A program made the position numbers and the translations under genes. A stretch of DNA of 64,000 nucleotides from Mytilus galloprovincialis (Eukaryota; Mollusca; Bivalvia; Mytilida; Mytilidae): NCBI RefSeq assembly GCF_965363235.1, contig NC_134843.1:65263865-65327864 (forward strand), in the 5' to 3' direction. Below, piece by piece: positions 34,655 through 48,300 of the stretch (position 1 is the first letter of the stretch; each line of letters opens with the position of its first letter). The notes under the pieces were generated by a model. The model saw nothing but the letters and a program-made list of their open reading frames with translations. It was not told the DNA's origin and ran no database searches.

Positions 34655-35680
34655 TGAAAGAAATTTACATCAGAACATTTTAGATGCTTTAGAAAGAAAA
34701 ATATAGAAACAAGTTTTAAACATTTTCTAAAATCTGACGAGTGGAAAACTTGTAATTTAAGGATTGAAACCTACATAGAATATAATTGAAATTTATGCCA
34801 TCAAAGGCATCCATACAATGCAAAGGGAAGTAACTACATTCATTGCTCATTAGTTTTATTCAGCAAGTAGACATAATTTATTACACAAAGGGTGGGTAAA
34901 AAATCTTTCTTTTTTATTTAAATTTTTATTTAATACTGCAATGTGATATTGCAAACAATTTATTGGTCAATAATTGTTTATGTCAAAGGAATGTGCAGTG
35001 TGACCTAATATCACCAATGTTGCTATAATTTGTTGCTATAATTTGTTGCTTTAATATTTTAAAGTATTAATTCATTTAATTGTAAAATTTGATCCCTAAA
35101 TTATATTAAAACGTTCATTAAAAGAAACAAACGCATGATATAAATTGAAGTGGAACATTTTATTTCTACCGTGTAGTTTTACTTATGGAAAGCCATTAAG
35201 GCTATACATACGAATTGAACTATACAATGTTTTATTTTAAGATAATACTTATATTGTCTGATGGAACACATGATCACAATGATCATTAAGGATCGGATGT
35301 ATAAGTATTGTGTTTGAAAACAAATATTGAAAAATAGATATATTTTATAATGTTTTGTCAATCGTATCAGTTTACGTCGACAAATTTGGCGGCATGAAAG
35401 CATGATTTTCCTCCTTACATTAGTACGACAACGTAAGTGAAGATGGATTAACAAGCAACTCAAATTCAGCTAAGTTAGTTTTATGTTATATTAAATTTTA
35501 AACATTTTTTAAAAGAGAAATACATCCAATATTTTAAGATTAGTTATACAAATACCTAATAAGTTGTGTTAAAACGTAAAGTATACCTACAGTGTATATA
35601 CTTGTAGATACTATCATGCTAATATTTTACTTATATTTACCTGATAGTCCTAACATTCTATTGTTGTACCTGTAGCCTGT
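34655..35680. other. Intergenic DNA, nothing recognised
   Basis: AT-rich; the minus-strand open frame 35179-35463 has no domain signal. Confidence 0.4.
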
Positions 35681-35684
35681 ATAT

Positions 35685-35856
35685 AGTTATCAAAAGTACC
35701 AGGATTGTAATTTAGTACGTCAGACGCGCGTATCGTCTACATAAGACTGATCAGTGACGCTCATATCAAAATGGTTATAAAGCCAAACAAGTACAAAGTT
35801 GAAGAGCATTGAGGATCCAAAATTCCAAAAAGTTTTGCCAAATACGGGTAAGGTAA
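35685..35856 (+). repeat. Dispersed repeat, CGCGCGTTTCGTC family
   Basis: TACCAGGATTGTAATTTAGT, GACGCGCGTATCGTCTAC, AAGTACAAAGTTGAAGAGCA and GCCAAATACGGGTAAGG. Confidence 0.75.
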
Positions 35857-35859
35857 TAT

Positions 35860-37325
35860 ATTCATGGGACAGTATATGCTAGAACTCTAATTTAATTAAC
35901 GTCTTTGCATGCTAATGATTTATTGTTCAAATAATATGAGATGCATTTTTGTCAGATTGTAATATCCAATGATGGACAGATGCATAATATGTAATGATAA
36001 TTTAGACAATGATAAACCGACTGTCAATCTTTGGGATGATGACAGCAGTTCTATGAATAAAGCAAGCAAATAAAATCGTGTAATCACTTTGGAACAAACA
36101 TGTCAATATGTATATCAGGAATGTAGTAGAATGAACTACAATCCCAAAAGATTTAGAAACCGTTCTTCCTTAAAACCGTGCTCAAATTACAATACAAATG
36201 CAACATGACTATCGGATGTTGCACTACTGGGTTTCTCGTACATTTACAATCAGAATCACAGAACGTGTCTATGACTTGTCGGATTTTAAGAAAGGACTGT
36301 AGGAAGAGTGAATACTTTGTTATGCATATCCTTTCCGTAATCAATTCTTTATGTTTTACATTCCCATGAATATAACATATTATTAAAAGTCTAGTATTCT
36401 GTCATTTGTTTTGTTATACCTTTCCCATACATAACAGTTTAAATTCAACCAATTATCTATAAAAAGAAAGACAACTAGACTTACATTACATATAAAGAAT
36501 ATCTTTACGTCACTTATGTATATTGTACATGATTTTGCCCATTTTATGTAATAATCATTATTGTAATGACGCGATTGTGTTAATAACTGAGATGAAAAAG
36601 AAAAAAAAAACCCTAAATATATATATTTGCATTCTTTTCATTGAGACACGGATTTTTTTTATTTAATAGGACAGAAGAATTTGTTGTACGTTACAGCATT
36701 CTTTGCGTAATTAGAATGTTGCGGTTATAGGACTGACCTGAAGTTTGGACTACTGTCTAAAGAAATATTGTTTGGGTATTTATTTAAGGATTTATCGCTA
36801 TTTCTAAGTGTTAGCTAATATAGTAAGGTAAAACATTTATTGACACTCTCCGGTTTACATATTATCTAAGTAAATGATCATTTAATTTACTTCTCGTGTG
36901 TTACAATAATATTTTAAGATTTAACACGCCCCGACGCCGGACTTTAGAGATGCACGTACCAAGTTCGGAGGTCGAACCAGTTCCCTAAATTTTCATATCC
37001 TTACTTTCGTGACACGTTTGAAAGACCATTATAGATGAAAAACGTTCTACATCAATTCATTCACTTTAAGAACGGTTGTAAAAGATATAAAAATGTAACA
37101 TTTAGCTTATGTATTCATGAAAAGTACTTTCATTTTGAAATACCCCAACACCAGATGTTCTTTTAAATGAATACGGAAGTAGTGAAATGGAACCCTAAAC
37201 CATGTTAACTTTTAGATGTCATAATTTCTCCCGATTCTTCGTTCAATGCAGATGTGTACAGATGACATGTTACTAAACTGAATGTTAAACCGTATCCACT
37301 ATGCACAGATTTTGTATTTCTTTAA
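35860..37325. other. Intergenic DNA, no gene seen
   Basis: Open frames near 36153-36369 overlap on both strands and show no domain. No repeat structure that I could support. Confidence 0.4.
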
Positions 37326-37329
37326 CATT

Positions 37330-38654
37330 TTTAGCTCACCTGGCCCGAAGGGCCAAGTGAGCTTTTCCCATCACTTGGCGTCCGTCGTCCGTCGTCCGTC
37401 GTCGTGGTCGTACGTCGTCCGTCGTCATTAACTTTTACAAAAATCTTCTCCTCTGAAACAACTGGGCCAAATTAATCCAAACTTGGCCACAATCATCTTT
37501 TGGGTATCTAGTTTAAAATATGTGTGGCATGACCCGGCCAACCAACCAAGATGGCCGTCATGACTAAAAATAGAACATAGGGGTAAAATGCAGTTTTTGG
37601 CTTATAACTCAAAAACCAAAGCATTTAGAGCAAATCTGACAGGGTTAAAAGTGTTTATCAGGTCAAAATCTATCTGTCCTGAAATTTTCAGATGAATCAG
37701 ACAACCTGTTGTTGGGTTACTGCACCTGAATTGGTATTTTTAAGGAAATTATTATCTTGAATATTATTATAGATAGAGATAAACTGTTAACAGCAATAAT
37801 GTTCAGCAAAGTAAGATTTACAAATACGTCAACACGAACGAAATGGTCAGTTGACCCCTTTAGAAGTTATTGCCCTTTATAGTCAAATTTTGACCATTTT
37901 TTCGTAAATCTTAGTAATCTTTTACAAAAATCTTCTCCTCTGAAACTACTAGGCCAAATTAAACCAAACTTGGCCACCATCATCATTGGGGTCTCTAGTT
38001 TAAAAAATGTGTGGCGTGACCCGGCCAACCAACCAAGATGGCCACCATGGCTAAAAATAGACTATAGGGGTAAAATGCAGTTTTTGGCTTATAACTCAAA
38101 AACCAAAGCATTTAGAGCAAATCTGACAGGGGTTAAATTGTCATCAGGTCAAGATCTTTCTGCCCTGATATTTTCACATGGATCTGACAACCCGTTGTTA
38201 GGTCTTGCCCTGAATTGGTAATTTTAAGGAAATTTTGCCGTTTTTTGTTATTATCTTGAAAATTATTATAGATATAGATAAAATGAAACAGCAATAATGT
38301 TCAGCAAAACAAGATCTACAAATAAGTTTTCATGACCAAAATAGTAAATTGACCCCTTAAGGAGTTATTGCCCTTTATAGTTAATTTTTAGCATTTTTCA
38401 TATATTTTTGTAAATTTTTAGAAAATATTTTCCACTGTAATTACTGGGCCTAGTTCATTATAGATAGAGATAATTGTAGCAACAAGAATGTTCAGTAAAG
38501 TGAGATAATTGTTGCAACAAGAATGTTCAGTAAAGTAAGATCAACAAACACATCACCATCACCAAAACACAATTATGTCATGAATTTATCTATGTCTATT
38601 GTTTAATATGCACATAGACTAAGGTGAGCGACACAGGCTCTTGAGAGCCTCTAG
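37330..38654 (+). mobile_element. AGCTCACCTG-family element with internal duplication, abutting gene B
   Basis: The 5' hairpin end TAGCTCACCTGGCCCGAAGG, GTCCGTCGTC repeats, then two successive copies of the body (about 37430-37900 and 37920-38400, each with CAAACTTGGCCAC and AACCAAGATGGCC). The 3' end AAGGTGAGCGACACAGGCTC is followed by CTAGTT. It ends about 86 bp before ATG 38741, so gene B expression may depend on sequence inside or beyond it. Confidence 0.75.
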
Positions 38655-38718
38655 TTTTACTTTGCTAGAAAACTTCTAGATGTTCGGATTTTGATTTAAG
38701 CCTGATAACTTTGATGAG

Positions 38719-38732
38719 TTTTGTCATTTTAG
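38719..38732 (+). promoter_or_regulatory. Acceptor-like tract before the copy B start codon
   Basis: Identical 14-base pyrimidine-rich tract ending in AG, eight bases before ATG 38741, matching the one before copy A. Copy C lacks the AG. Confidence 0.4.
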
Positions 38733-38740
38733 ATTTAAAT

Positions 38741-39308
38741 ATGGAAGAAGAGTCTATGGAGGAAACCATGCAGATGGAACAACTGAACGGTGGTAATCAG
38801 ATTGACCCTTCTTCCACATCCAACGATGAGCCATCTCCTGAAAACACTGAACCCCCGCCAATGGGTAGAGTGAGGATTCTAAAAAACGTCTTTGTTGTCA
38901 GTATTGGATTTATGTTTCTTTTTACGTCATTTCAGTCTCTATCAAACCTCCAAAGCACTTTAAACAAAGACGAAGGACTCGGAACAGGTGGATTGGCAGT
39001 CGTATATGGCGCCCTTGTGGTATCATGTATGTTGTTACCATCTTTTGTTATCGCGCACCTTGGATGTAAATGGACCGTGACACTATCAATGTTGTGCTAT
39101 ATTGCCTATATGGCATTAAACTTCCATGCCATATGGGGAACTATTATACCTGCTTCAATAATTGTTGGATTAGGCGGAGGAACATTATGGGCGGCTAAGT
39201 GTGCATATCTTACGCAAATAGCTGTGTGGTATGCTAAGTTAACAGGTGCAAAGAAAGATGACGTCATGAATAAATTCTTCGGATTCTTTTTTATGACATG
39301 CCAAACAA
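38741..39308 (+). CDS. UNC93A-like copy B, exon 1
   Basis: Acidic N-terminus (MEEESMEE) rich in Pro/Ser without the PPPY motif of copy A, then the first hydrophobic segments. LWAAKCAYLT replaces LWSAKCAYLT. Donor GTAAGT at 39309, phase 1. Confidence 0.92.
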
Positions 39309-42300
39309 GTAAGTCGAGTTGCAGTATTTTACCAGTTTCAGATTGCTTTTTCTCTATATATAAAAAAAAGTTAAAACATTAAAGTTTGAAAAGTCAAATT
39401 ATAGTATTTTTATATACAAATTAAGTTTGAGTGTTATGAATCATTTGACCATTTTGGCTTATGTTTTCTCTGTACTATTCGAGTTTAAACCAATCAAAAT
39501 TTCATATCGTGACGCATATTATTCAAAGTCAAAAATTGTCAGTATGTTTTGTTAATTCTCATTTAACTGCTGCAAATGTTTTTGAAGGCAGGAACAATAT
39601 CCTTAATATGGTTTGAATAAATCTTCATCATTCGTGATTTTAATATACATGAACATTCATTGTATATATTTAGGCGACATATGGGGAAATATAATTTCAT
39701 CAACCGTTTTTGCCGTTACGCCAGGGAATACAACTAATGATATTGATTCATGCGGAGCCAATTTTGATCCAACTGCTCCGACAGGAAATAATTCTAATTT
39801 GGATAGACCGGATGATACAAAGGTTTGTAAATGCTTATCTTTCATTAAATGTTCTAACACGCTGCACATACATATCAATTTAAATAATAGGTAAATATTC
39901 TGTATAATATGTAGGACTCGGAACCGCGATGGTCACGCTGAAGAGAGATGGTCTACGCTGAAGTGCGATGGTGACATTGTGACGTTAACTTGTTGATATC
40001 TACGCTGAAGTGCGATGGTGGTTACGCCGTAGTAAGATGGCTAACCTAAGACTTTGAGTGAAAGCAAAATGTACATGCCCTGTTTTAAATAAATAACAAC
40101 ATTAGGCAGCAACCATTTGATTTTCTGGGGGGTTGGGGGGGGGGGGGGGGGGCTATGTTTTTTTTTGGAAAAAAAAGTTTGTTTCCAGGTTTTGGTGAAA
40201 AAAATAATTTGTTTTGGACCCTGAGAAAAAAAAATGTTTGTTTCACCCTCAGCTGCCACTATATGTAATGCTAAAATTGAAAGAAAAAAAAATAGATTGT
40301 TCTTCGCTGAAGGCGAAAAAAAAAGTTTGCACAGAAAAAAAAACCATAGCCCCCCCCCAGAAAATCAAATGGTTGCTGCCTTAAGATTTGACAAAAGTAG
40401 CTGCTAGCCTCTTATTTGGAAGATGTGTTAACTTCTGTTTAGATCAAACCAAAGACTTTAATTTTTGTTTTAATCTAATTTTCCAAATCTCCAATTCTCC
40501 TTGTAGCACGCAAGAGTATGCAATAAGGAGCTCAAGGGAGAAATAGAAAAAAAAAGATTCAGCGTGTAGGTCTTTATAAAAGTGCTAAGAATTTTCCATC
40601 TCATTTACTTAAATATTATGATAAAACTTAATAATTGATTAGAGGCGGTTTAGGAGGGCAGAGGACCTACCCCCTGTCTGGATCCGCCACTGTAAATTGC
40701 TCACAACAATTCTTCATTAATTTATATATACCTTATATATACCTTATGTTGGAACAGTATCGAGGCAATTATTTCACGAAAAATAAAGATGAGGATGATA
40801 AATTGGGAAGTACACGTAGGTTTTAGTCAAGTTAATTTCAGTCTGACATATTGTAGACAATCAACACTGAAACCATAATCAAAATAAGACTAGAGCGGCG
40901 GTGTTCTTTCAAAACAAAACAAAAATATCTGGGGAATAAAACAACATTATATGAACCTGATATAGCAAAAACATTGAAACATTGCTAATACTAGCATTTT
41001 ATTTTATTAAATTGCCCACAAAAAAAAACATGTGACGCTTACGTAAATATAAATCAAGGTTAATATTTTAAATTAGATTAGTATACTGTATTAATCGTAC
41101 AAAAAGTTCGCGGCATAATTCAGAATACTGGTTAGTCCATTTAGTGGCCAAGTTCATGTATCAGCCGCTTTGCTGCCTAAAATGTTTAAACATGTTTTTG
41201 TAACCTCAACATGTAATGCTTAAAACTGTTCTGTTTGGGACTTGAATTGTTTGTTTGTTTCTTATTTCCTTACTTATCTTTGTTAACATGAAACCTTCAT
41301 CTTCAAAACCCTATTCTCCTGCCTGCGAATCCATGTTGTATTTTGAAAACGTTACATTATTCAAACGTCATGCACAAAACCATCGAACTTCAGCGTACGG
41401 ACCATCGTACTTCGGTGTGTACCATCGCACTTCAGGGTCCTCATCGCACCTCCGAGTCCTACAAATATACTTAGGGTTTTATTTTATTACTCATGTTCCT
41501 ATTTGAACGTACATCATTTTGTACATGGTGTGCCCTTTTTTGTTTAAATATTTTAGTACGTCCACTTTTATATTGAGTTTCCACAATGTATGATAACATA
41601 GTAGCTTAGATACAAAACACCCAACAGTTGCTCCCAGTGTATCTCTTGTGATTTCGGATACGTTCTTAACAAATATTTTTTCAAGGACCCCCCTCCAGAT
41701 TCTGTTGAGATTCGCACGACGGGAGGTACATGTATATATAAAAAAGAAGATAAGATATGATTGCCAATGAGACACTCTCCACAAGAGACCAAATAACACA
41801 AAAACAGAGCTAAAGGGTCACCGTACTGCCTTCACCAATTAGCACGCTTTCCATGTCGACGCACTCAGTCTTTCTCTATTACAATATGCGAGTCTAAAAT
41901 ATATGTTTATTACCTTTATTTGAAACTCTCAATTGATAATGAGACTTAAGGAGGCTCCTGGGTATAAAAATTTCAGAAAAAAATTTAACATTTATTTTTC
42001 ATTACAAATTTAATTTATTACCTTTAGTAGTTATAACTTTATCATATGGTACAAAAATCATTCAAAACAATCAATTCGTTTTTGCCCTAGAGGAATTTTA
42101 AAATGTAGATATCATTGAAAAAGCTCCAAATTATCTCCATTTGGTGCAAAAATGCTATTTTTTAGCATAAGAATTGAAATATTTGTTTTGACTCATCGGT
42201 GACCTATGTTTTTTATTATTATTTTCAAATAAGCTGTACTTAAACTTAACTATTGTAAAAGTTGGGCGATTTCTGTTACTAAGTTCTTTTTTTATTTCCA

Positions 42301-45300
42301 TATTACCTCTATTTCTCCGATTAGTTCAACAGAAAAAAAGGTACCTTTACAAACATGTATGCTTCTTTCGAAGGCAGATTGTGAGCGTAAATGAACGGTG
42401 ATCCCATTTTTTTATTTTATTTTTTCTATTAAGTATAAGATAAAGTTCATTTATAGAAAAACATAGCGACATCCTATATAAAATTTAAAAAATCGATTTA
42501 GACCCGCGAGCCCCGCGAGTCCCACTTTTAATAGTTGGTAAATTTTGTTGAGAATTTAAAAAAAAACATTTTTTCAGACGTATGTTTAAACCGTTTGATA
42601 TCAAAATTGTAATGTTGTACATGTATGAAATCGGAGACATGTATGCATACTATAAGTTTGTATTACGTCTTAGCTTTATACCTTAATAATAATTAATTAC
42701 AGGTGTATACACTATGTGGTATATTTGTCGGCTGTGCTGTTGTGGCATTTATTATAACTGCAATATTTCTTGACAATATTACACTGGATAAAACTCCACA
42801 AGGGGGAGATTCGAAAATATCAGCCAATTTGTTCCTGTCAAGTTTCAAGCATTGGTGGGGTTCAACGCCACAGAAGCTCCTAACAATATTAACCATATAT
42901 AGTGGAATGGAGCAAGCATTTATAACAGGCGACTACACTAAGGTATTTAATAAACGCACTATTGTAAACGCACCAAATAATAACTGCTGTATGAACAAGT
43001 TATAGATCAATTTAATGATTCGTTTGAAATTGGGTTTTTCTTTTAAGTACTTTTAGTCACATATCTCCTCGTGTAATCATCTATTTCTACATCATTTGCT
43101 TAAGGAGGTAGACCTAGGTTAAGGGAAATAATTCTTAAAATCATCAGTACGTTTGTGTCAACCATTTTCAAAAATATATTCTAAGCTTCTAGGTTACATA
43201 GATTATTTTCAATCTGTTTCAGGTAAATGCTTAAAATTCATTGAGGAAACTTAACTTTTACAAACACATAACTGATTTAAAGAGTTATCTCCCTGTACCA
43301 AGGTCTACCCCCTTAAAACTGTTTATTCGTGTCAATAAAGATGAATCCGGTAAATAGCTTTGGGGAACCATATTTATTAAGTGTTATTTTTATTTTTTCA
43401 GGACTTTCTCTTACTGTAACGTTTGTGTAGGCAAATTTTATCACACAAGTTTTTTTAATTCTGTTTCACATCAAAATGCATTTATTAAACAGACAACAAT
43501 ACACGCAGATCGAATTGATTAAATGGACAATCTCTTTTTTATACATAAATAAGGCCGTTAGTTTTCTCGTTTGAACTGTTTTACATTGTCTTATCGGGGC
43601 TTTTTATAGCTGACTATGCGGTATGGGCTTTGCTCATTGTTAAAGGCGGTACGGTGACTATAGTTGTTAATGTCTGTGTCATTTTGGTCTTTTGTGGATA
43701 GTTGTCTCATTGGCAATCATACCACATCTTCTTTTTTATATCTTTTGTCGCTTCCTTACAAACATTAGTCATGTTATCTGTTCATCAACAAAGATGCAAG
43801 TTCGATCATCATTATTAATTTTTCTCTGCAAGCTTCCGATAAACTTACAAATATTAATACATGTATTGTAGAATATATAAAAATATACTAGTATGTATTT
43901 TTCCATGTTAGATTGGATTTTCTAATTTCACAATGTTGTTAAATGTGGTACGACTACCTCTCATGTATACACATTTTTGAACGATGGACTCGTATGCTGC
44001 ATTGATATGAATGTATGAAAATACACTCATCATAGATACCAGGACTAAATTTAGTATATACGCCAGACGCGCATCCCGTCCACAAAAGACCAACCAGCGA
44101 CGCCCGAATCCAAAAAAGCCTAAATGGTCAAATTAAGTACGAAGTTGAAGAGCATTGAGGACTGAAAGTCCTAAAAGTTTTGCCAAATACAGCTTAGGTA
44201 ATCTATGCCTGAGGTAGAAAAGCCTTAGTATTTCAAAAAATTCAAAAATTTGTAAACAGTAAATTATAAATATAACCATATCAATGACAATTCATGTCAG
44301 CACAAAAAATGATGACTACTGGGCTTGTAAAACCCTCGGGGAAATAAATATCCACCAGCAGTGGCATCGACCCAGTGGTTGTAAATAAACTCATCATAGA
44401 TACCAGGACTAAATTTAGTATATACGCAAGACGCGCGTCCCGTCCACAAAAGACCCACCAGCGACGCCCGAATCCAAAAAAGCCAAAATGGTCAAATTAA
44501 GTACGAAGTTGAAGAGCATTGAGGACTAAAATTCCTAAAAGTTTTGCCAAATACAGCTAAGGTAATGTATGCCTGAGGTAGAAAAGCCTTAGTATTTCAA
44601 AAAATTCAAAAATTTGTAAACAGTAAATTTATAAATATAACCATATCAATGACAATTCATGTCAGCACAAAAAGTGATCACTACTTGGCTTGTGATACCC
44701 TCGGGGAAATAAATCTCCACCAGCAGTGGCATCGACCCAGTGGTTGTAAACAAACTCATCGTAGATACAAGGACTAAATTTAGTATATACGCCAGACGCG
44801 CGTCCCGTCCACAAAAGACCCACCAGCGACGCCCGAATCCAAAAAAAGCCAAAATGGTCAAATTAAGTACGAAGTTGAAGAGCATTGAGGACTAAAATTC
44901 CTAAAAGTTTCGCCAAATACAACGAGACATCTACTTCAAGATGGTATCATGTAAAACATATTTATAGAGCAATCATGCCATTGATAACTGAATTACAGTT
45001 TAAAACTTCCAATAGATTAGTAATAAGATAACCGAAAAATGTTATATCTAATATAATCAATTGTTTGCCCTATCATCATTTATATAACCGCATCAAAGTT
45101 TAGAAGAGGTTAACCATTTTTTAAATTCCTATACTAACTCACCATGATGACCCAACCATTGGTCTACATAACTTATTTTAAATTACTTTCAGTCTTACGT
45201 TAGTTGCACAATAGGGATATGGAACGTTGGTTATGTAATGATCTGTTTTGGTGCGGTTTGTGCAATTTGTTCATGGGGTTTTGGTCGACTGGTTCAGTTT

Positions 45301-48300
45301 GTTGGTCATGTTCCTTTCTTTATTATTGGTAAGATATATAATATTAATTATTTTTTGTGTGCGTGTCTTGTGAAAATATAAATATGTTGTATCTGACGTG
45401 CTAGACTTATTTACGAAGAAATAAAGTACATCACAATAACTATTTTACCTTCATTTGTTAATCAAGAGAGGCGAAAGATATACACGGGAAATTCAAACTC
45501 ATAAGTCGATGACGAACTGACAATGGCATAACAAAACAGCGACTAAATTTCACAACGTTATACAAAAAAATAACGTCACAAAAATACTGAATTCAAAGTG
45601 GAAAGTCCCTAATCAAATGGTAAAACCTCAAACATATCAAACTAATGGTTAACAACTGTCATATTCCTGACTTGGTACAGAGACTTTCTTATGTAGAAAA
45701 TTGTGAATTAAGCCTGGTTTAATAGCTAGCTAAACCTCTCACTTGTATGACAGTCGCATCAAATTCCATTATTTTGACAACGATGCAGGAACAAAACAAA
45801 CAGACATAAGAGGTAAAAATATCAATAATACAGCAGTCATAATCCTAATCACTATAAACATGTAACAAAGAAGCACAAAGTGGCATACAGACCAAGCATA
45901 TTAGTAAAAAAAAAATTAAAGACAAGAATACACGAATTTACCATAGTAAGATAACACAATGACTGGATATTCAAGTACAGAGCCACGTCATATATGTAAC
46001 GAAGAAACATAAAAAGGAATATAGACAAAGCACATAACAGAAACACAAAATAGAATACTAAATAATGAGCAACACGAACCCCACAAAAATTTGGATCATC
46101 TAATGTGCTCAGAATTCTGTAAACCAATTAATTTTCGCGAGCTATTTAATGTCTCTACTTTCGAGAGCAGAAACATATAAATCGCAGTGAATACGTAAAT
46201 TTTGGATTTTTCTAATTTGACTATATGAAATTTATTTTGAAATCTCTAAATTAAAACTAGAATGGAACAAAGTATCCGCGAAAACAAGTTGATCTACAGT
46301 ATATAATAAATTTTCTAAAAGGATTAATTTACAATTCTTAAATATTAGTATTATGTTTCAGCATTTCTATCACATGGAGGAACATTAATATCGTTGTTAC
46401 TATGGCAACCAAATCGAGACAACCAGGTCATGATTTATGTATTTGCAGGATTGTGGGGAATAGGTGATGCAGTTATGCAAACTCAAATAAATGGTAAAAT
46501 ATTTTTATTATTAGTTGAAATGATATAATATAATATGGACAACGTTGATGAGAGGTCCTGAGATTTTTACTCATTTGTCGGATTGTTGTCTCTTTGACAC
46601 ATCCCCATTGCTATTCTCTATTTTACTGAGTAGCTAATTAAAAAAGTGAAGTAATAACACAAACATCCATTGAACTTTTATGGAGTCTTAAAATATTGCA
46701 TCTAAGGTGATTAAAAAGAGAGGTAAAGACACAAATACCATCATACTCATCTTTCGATTGGAAACTTACAACGTCATGGCAAAAGAAAAGAAAAACGTCC
46801 AAAAAACAAAAACATATACTTAGACAACTTTAGAGCGAGTAACACAATCCATAAAAAAACGGTTATGATCTCATGTGCTCTGGAAGGGTAAACAGTTGGA
46901 AATCCGCACTAACCTTGTTAAACAATTATGATCTATAGGAGATATTGAGTACACGCAATTTTATTAATTTGTAACAAAGCAAAAGGTAGGGACTAGAGAC
47001 ACGGAAATTGCAAACAGTTTGGAATATGTGAAGGACGTAAACATTTCCCTCATCAAAACAAAATATATAAAGTCATTTGGATTATATCTTTATCGTTTAA
47101 AGACTTCAATAGTTTTTTAAGGCAATACAATGAAAGTCAGAAGCATTGGTAAGTTTAATTTAGGCGGTATCAACAGCTTTGCAATACACATACATGAAAT
47201 AATCCGCAAATGATTCACTGGCACTCTGCTTTTCTCATCAATAGGAAATATTGATATCATTGTTGAGCAAGCAAGCAAAGTGATCAAAAACCCTATTTAT
47301 GTATGTTATGCTACCCTCATTACAATAACAACGTTACTTGCTTTCATTTTTAATGTTATTAAACATCTTAAATAAAGGAAACAGAAGTATACAGCTGTTC
47401 AATAGCCATCAATCGATTGAACTGAAACAAATCTGGGTCACAAAACAAAATTGAGAGTAACATATCAAATATAAGAGGAACAAAAACGAAACCGAAAAAC
47501 TGAACTGCTACAACAGCAACCGCCACCATACATAAAAACGTGATAACAACTGCCATATTCCTGACTTGGTACAGAATTTTTTTAGAAAAACTCATTTCAT
47601 CAAGGACACATGTTTTAGCTAGCAACGGTTGTAAAATAACTAACTTCAAGTATTTAAAGAAAACGACAACACGTTGAAAGAAAAAAATATCAAGCTTGTG
47701 GGCGACTTTTGAAACGTTTCGTACATTTTCCTTTTACATGTTTTACATTACTCTTTGTATAAAACTCCATAAGATATAATCGAGACGAAATAATTGAAAA
47801 GCCAAGCATGCATATAAAGAGATGATAGCATCCCAACGACACAAATAACATACTTGCGTTTTGAGAGTACAACACATCAAATTAAACAGGCACGAAAAAA
47901 ATCGTCTTACGTCAAGGCAATATTTGAACCGTTTAAGTCTGATAACTTTTAAATTCCACTTGTTATCATGCTTTTTTTCAGGAACAATTAGCGTTGAATT
48001 TCAAAAACCAAGTAACATTACATTAACCATAATTTTAAATATCACAATAAGCTTTTTTTCCTTCTTCAGCCTTATACGGATATCTCTTCACAACTAATAT
48101 TGAAGCAGCATTCTCAAACTACAAACTTTGGGAATCGTTTGGTTATATAATTGCATTTGCATGGAGTGGATATTTAGTTACAAAAGTAAAACTTGTACTT
48201 TGTCTTGGCTTCCTAACTGTTGGAATGGTCCTTTTTACAATCGTAGAAATTCAGGACCGACGTGACAAATGCAAGAAAGGAGACTTCCAAAAAGTAAACG

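Larger units (their letters stand above)
39910..41463. mobile_element. 1.55 kb inverted-repeat element, GCTGAAGTGCGATGGT arrays at both ends, intron 2 of copy B
   Basis: The ends TGTAGGACTCGGA (39910-39922) and TCCGAGTCCTACA (41451-41463) are exact inverses. Behind each end lie several tandem copies of GCTGAAGTGCGATGGT, inverted between the two sides. AATA flanks both ends as a possible target duplication. No transposase is seen. It carries nested elements at 40103-40384 and 40645-40695. Confidence 0.75.

Noticed and set aside
37330-38654. Helitron
   Set aside because: The 3' hairpin plus CTAG fits, but the 5' end is not TC after A and is itself a hairpin; left unnamed.
38714-38740. Upstream in-frame ATG as the start of copy B
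   Set aside because: It precedes the conserved acceptor-like TTTTAG and is not present in copy A, so the shared ATG at 38741 is preferred.
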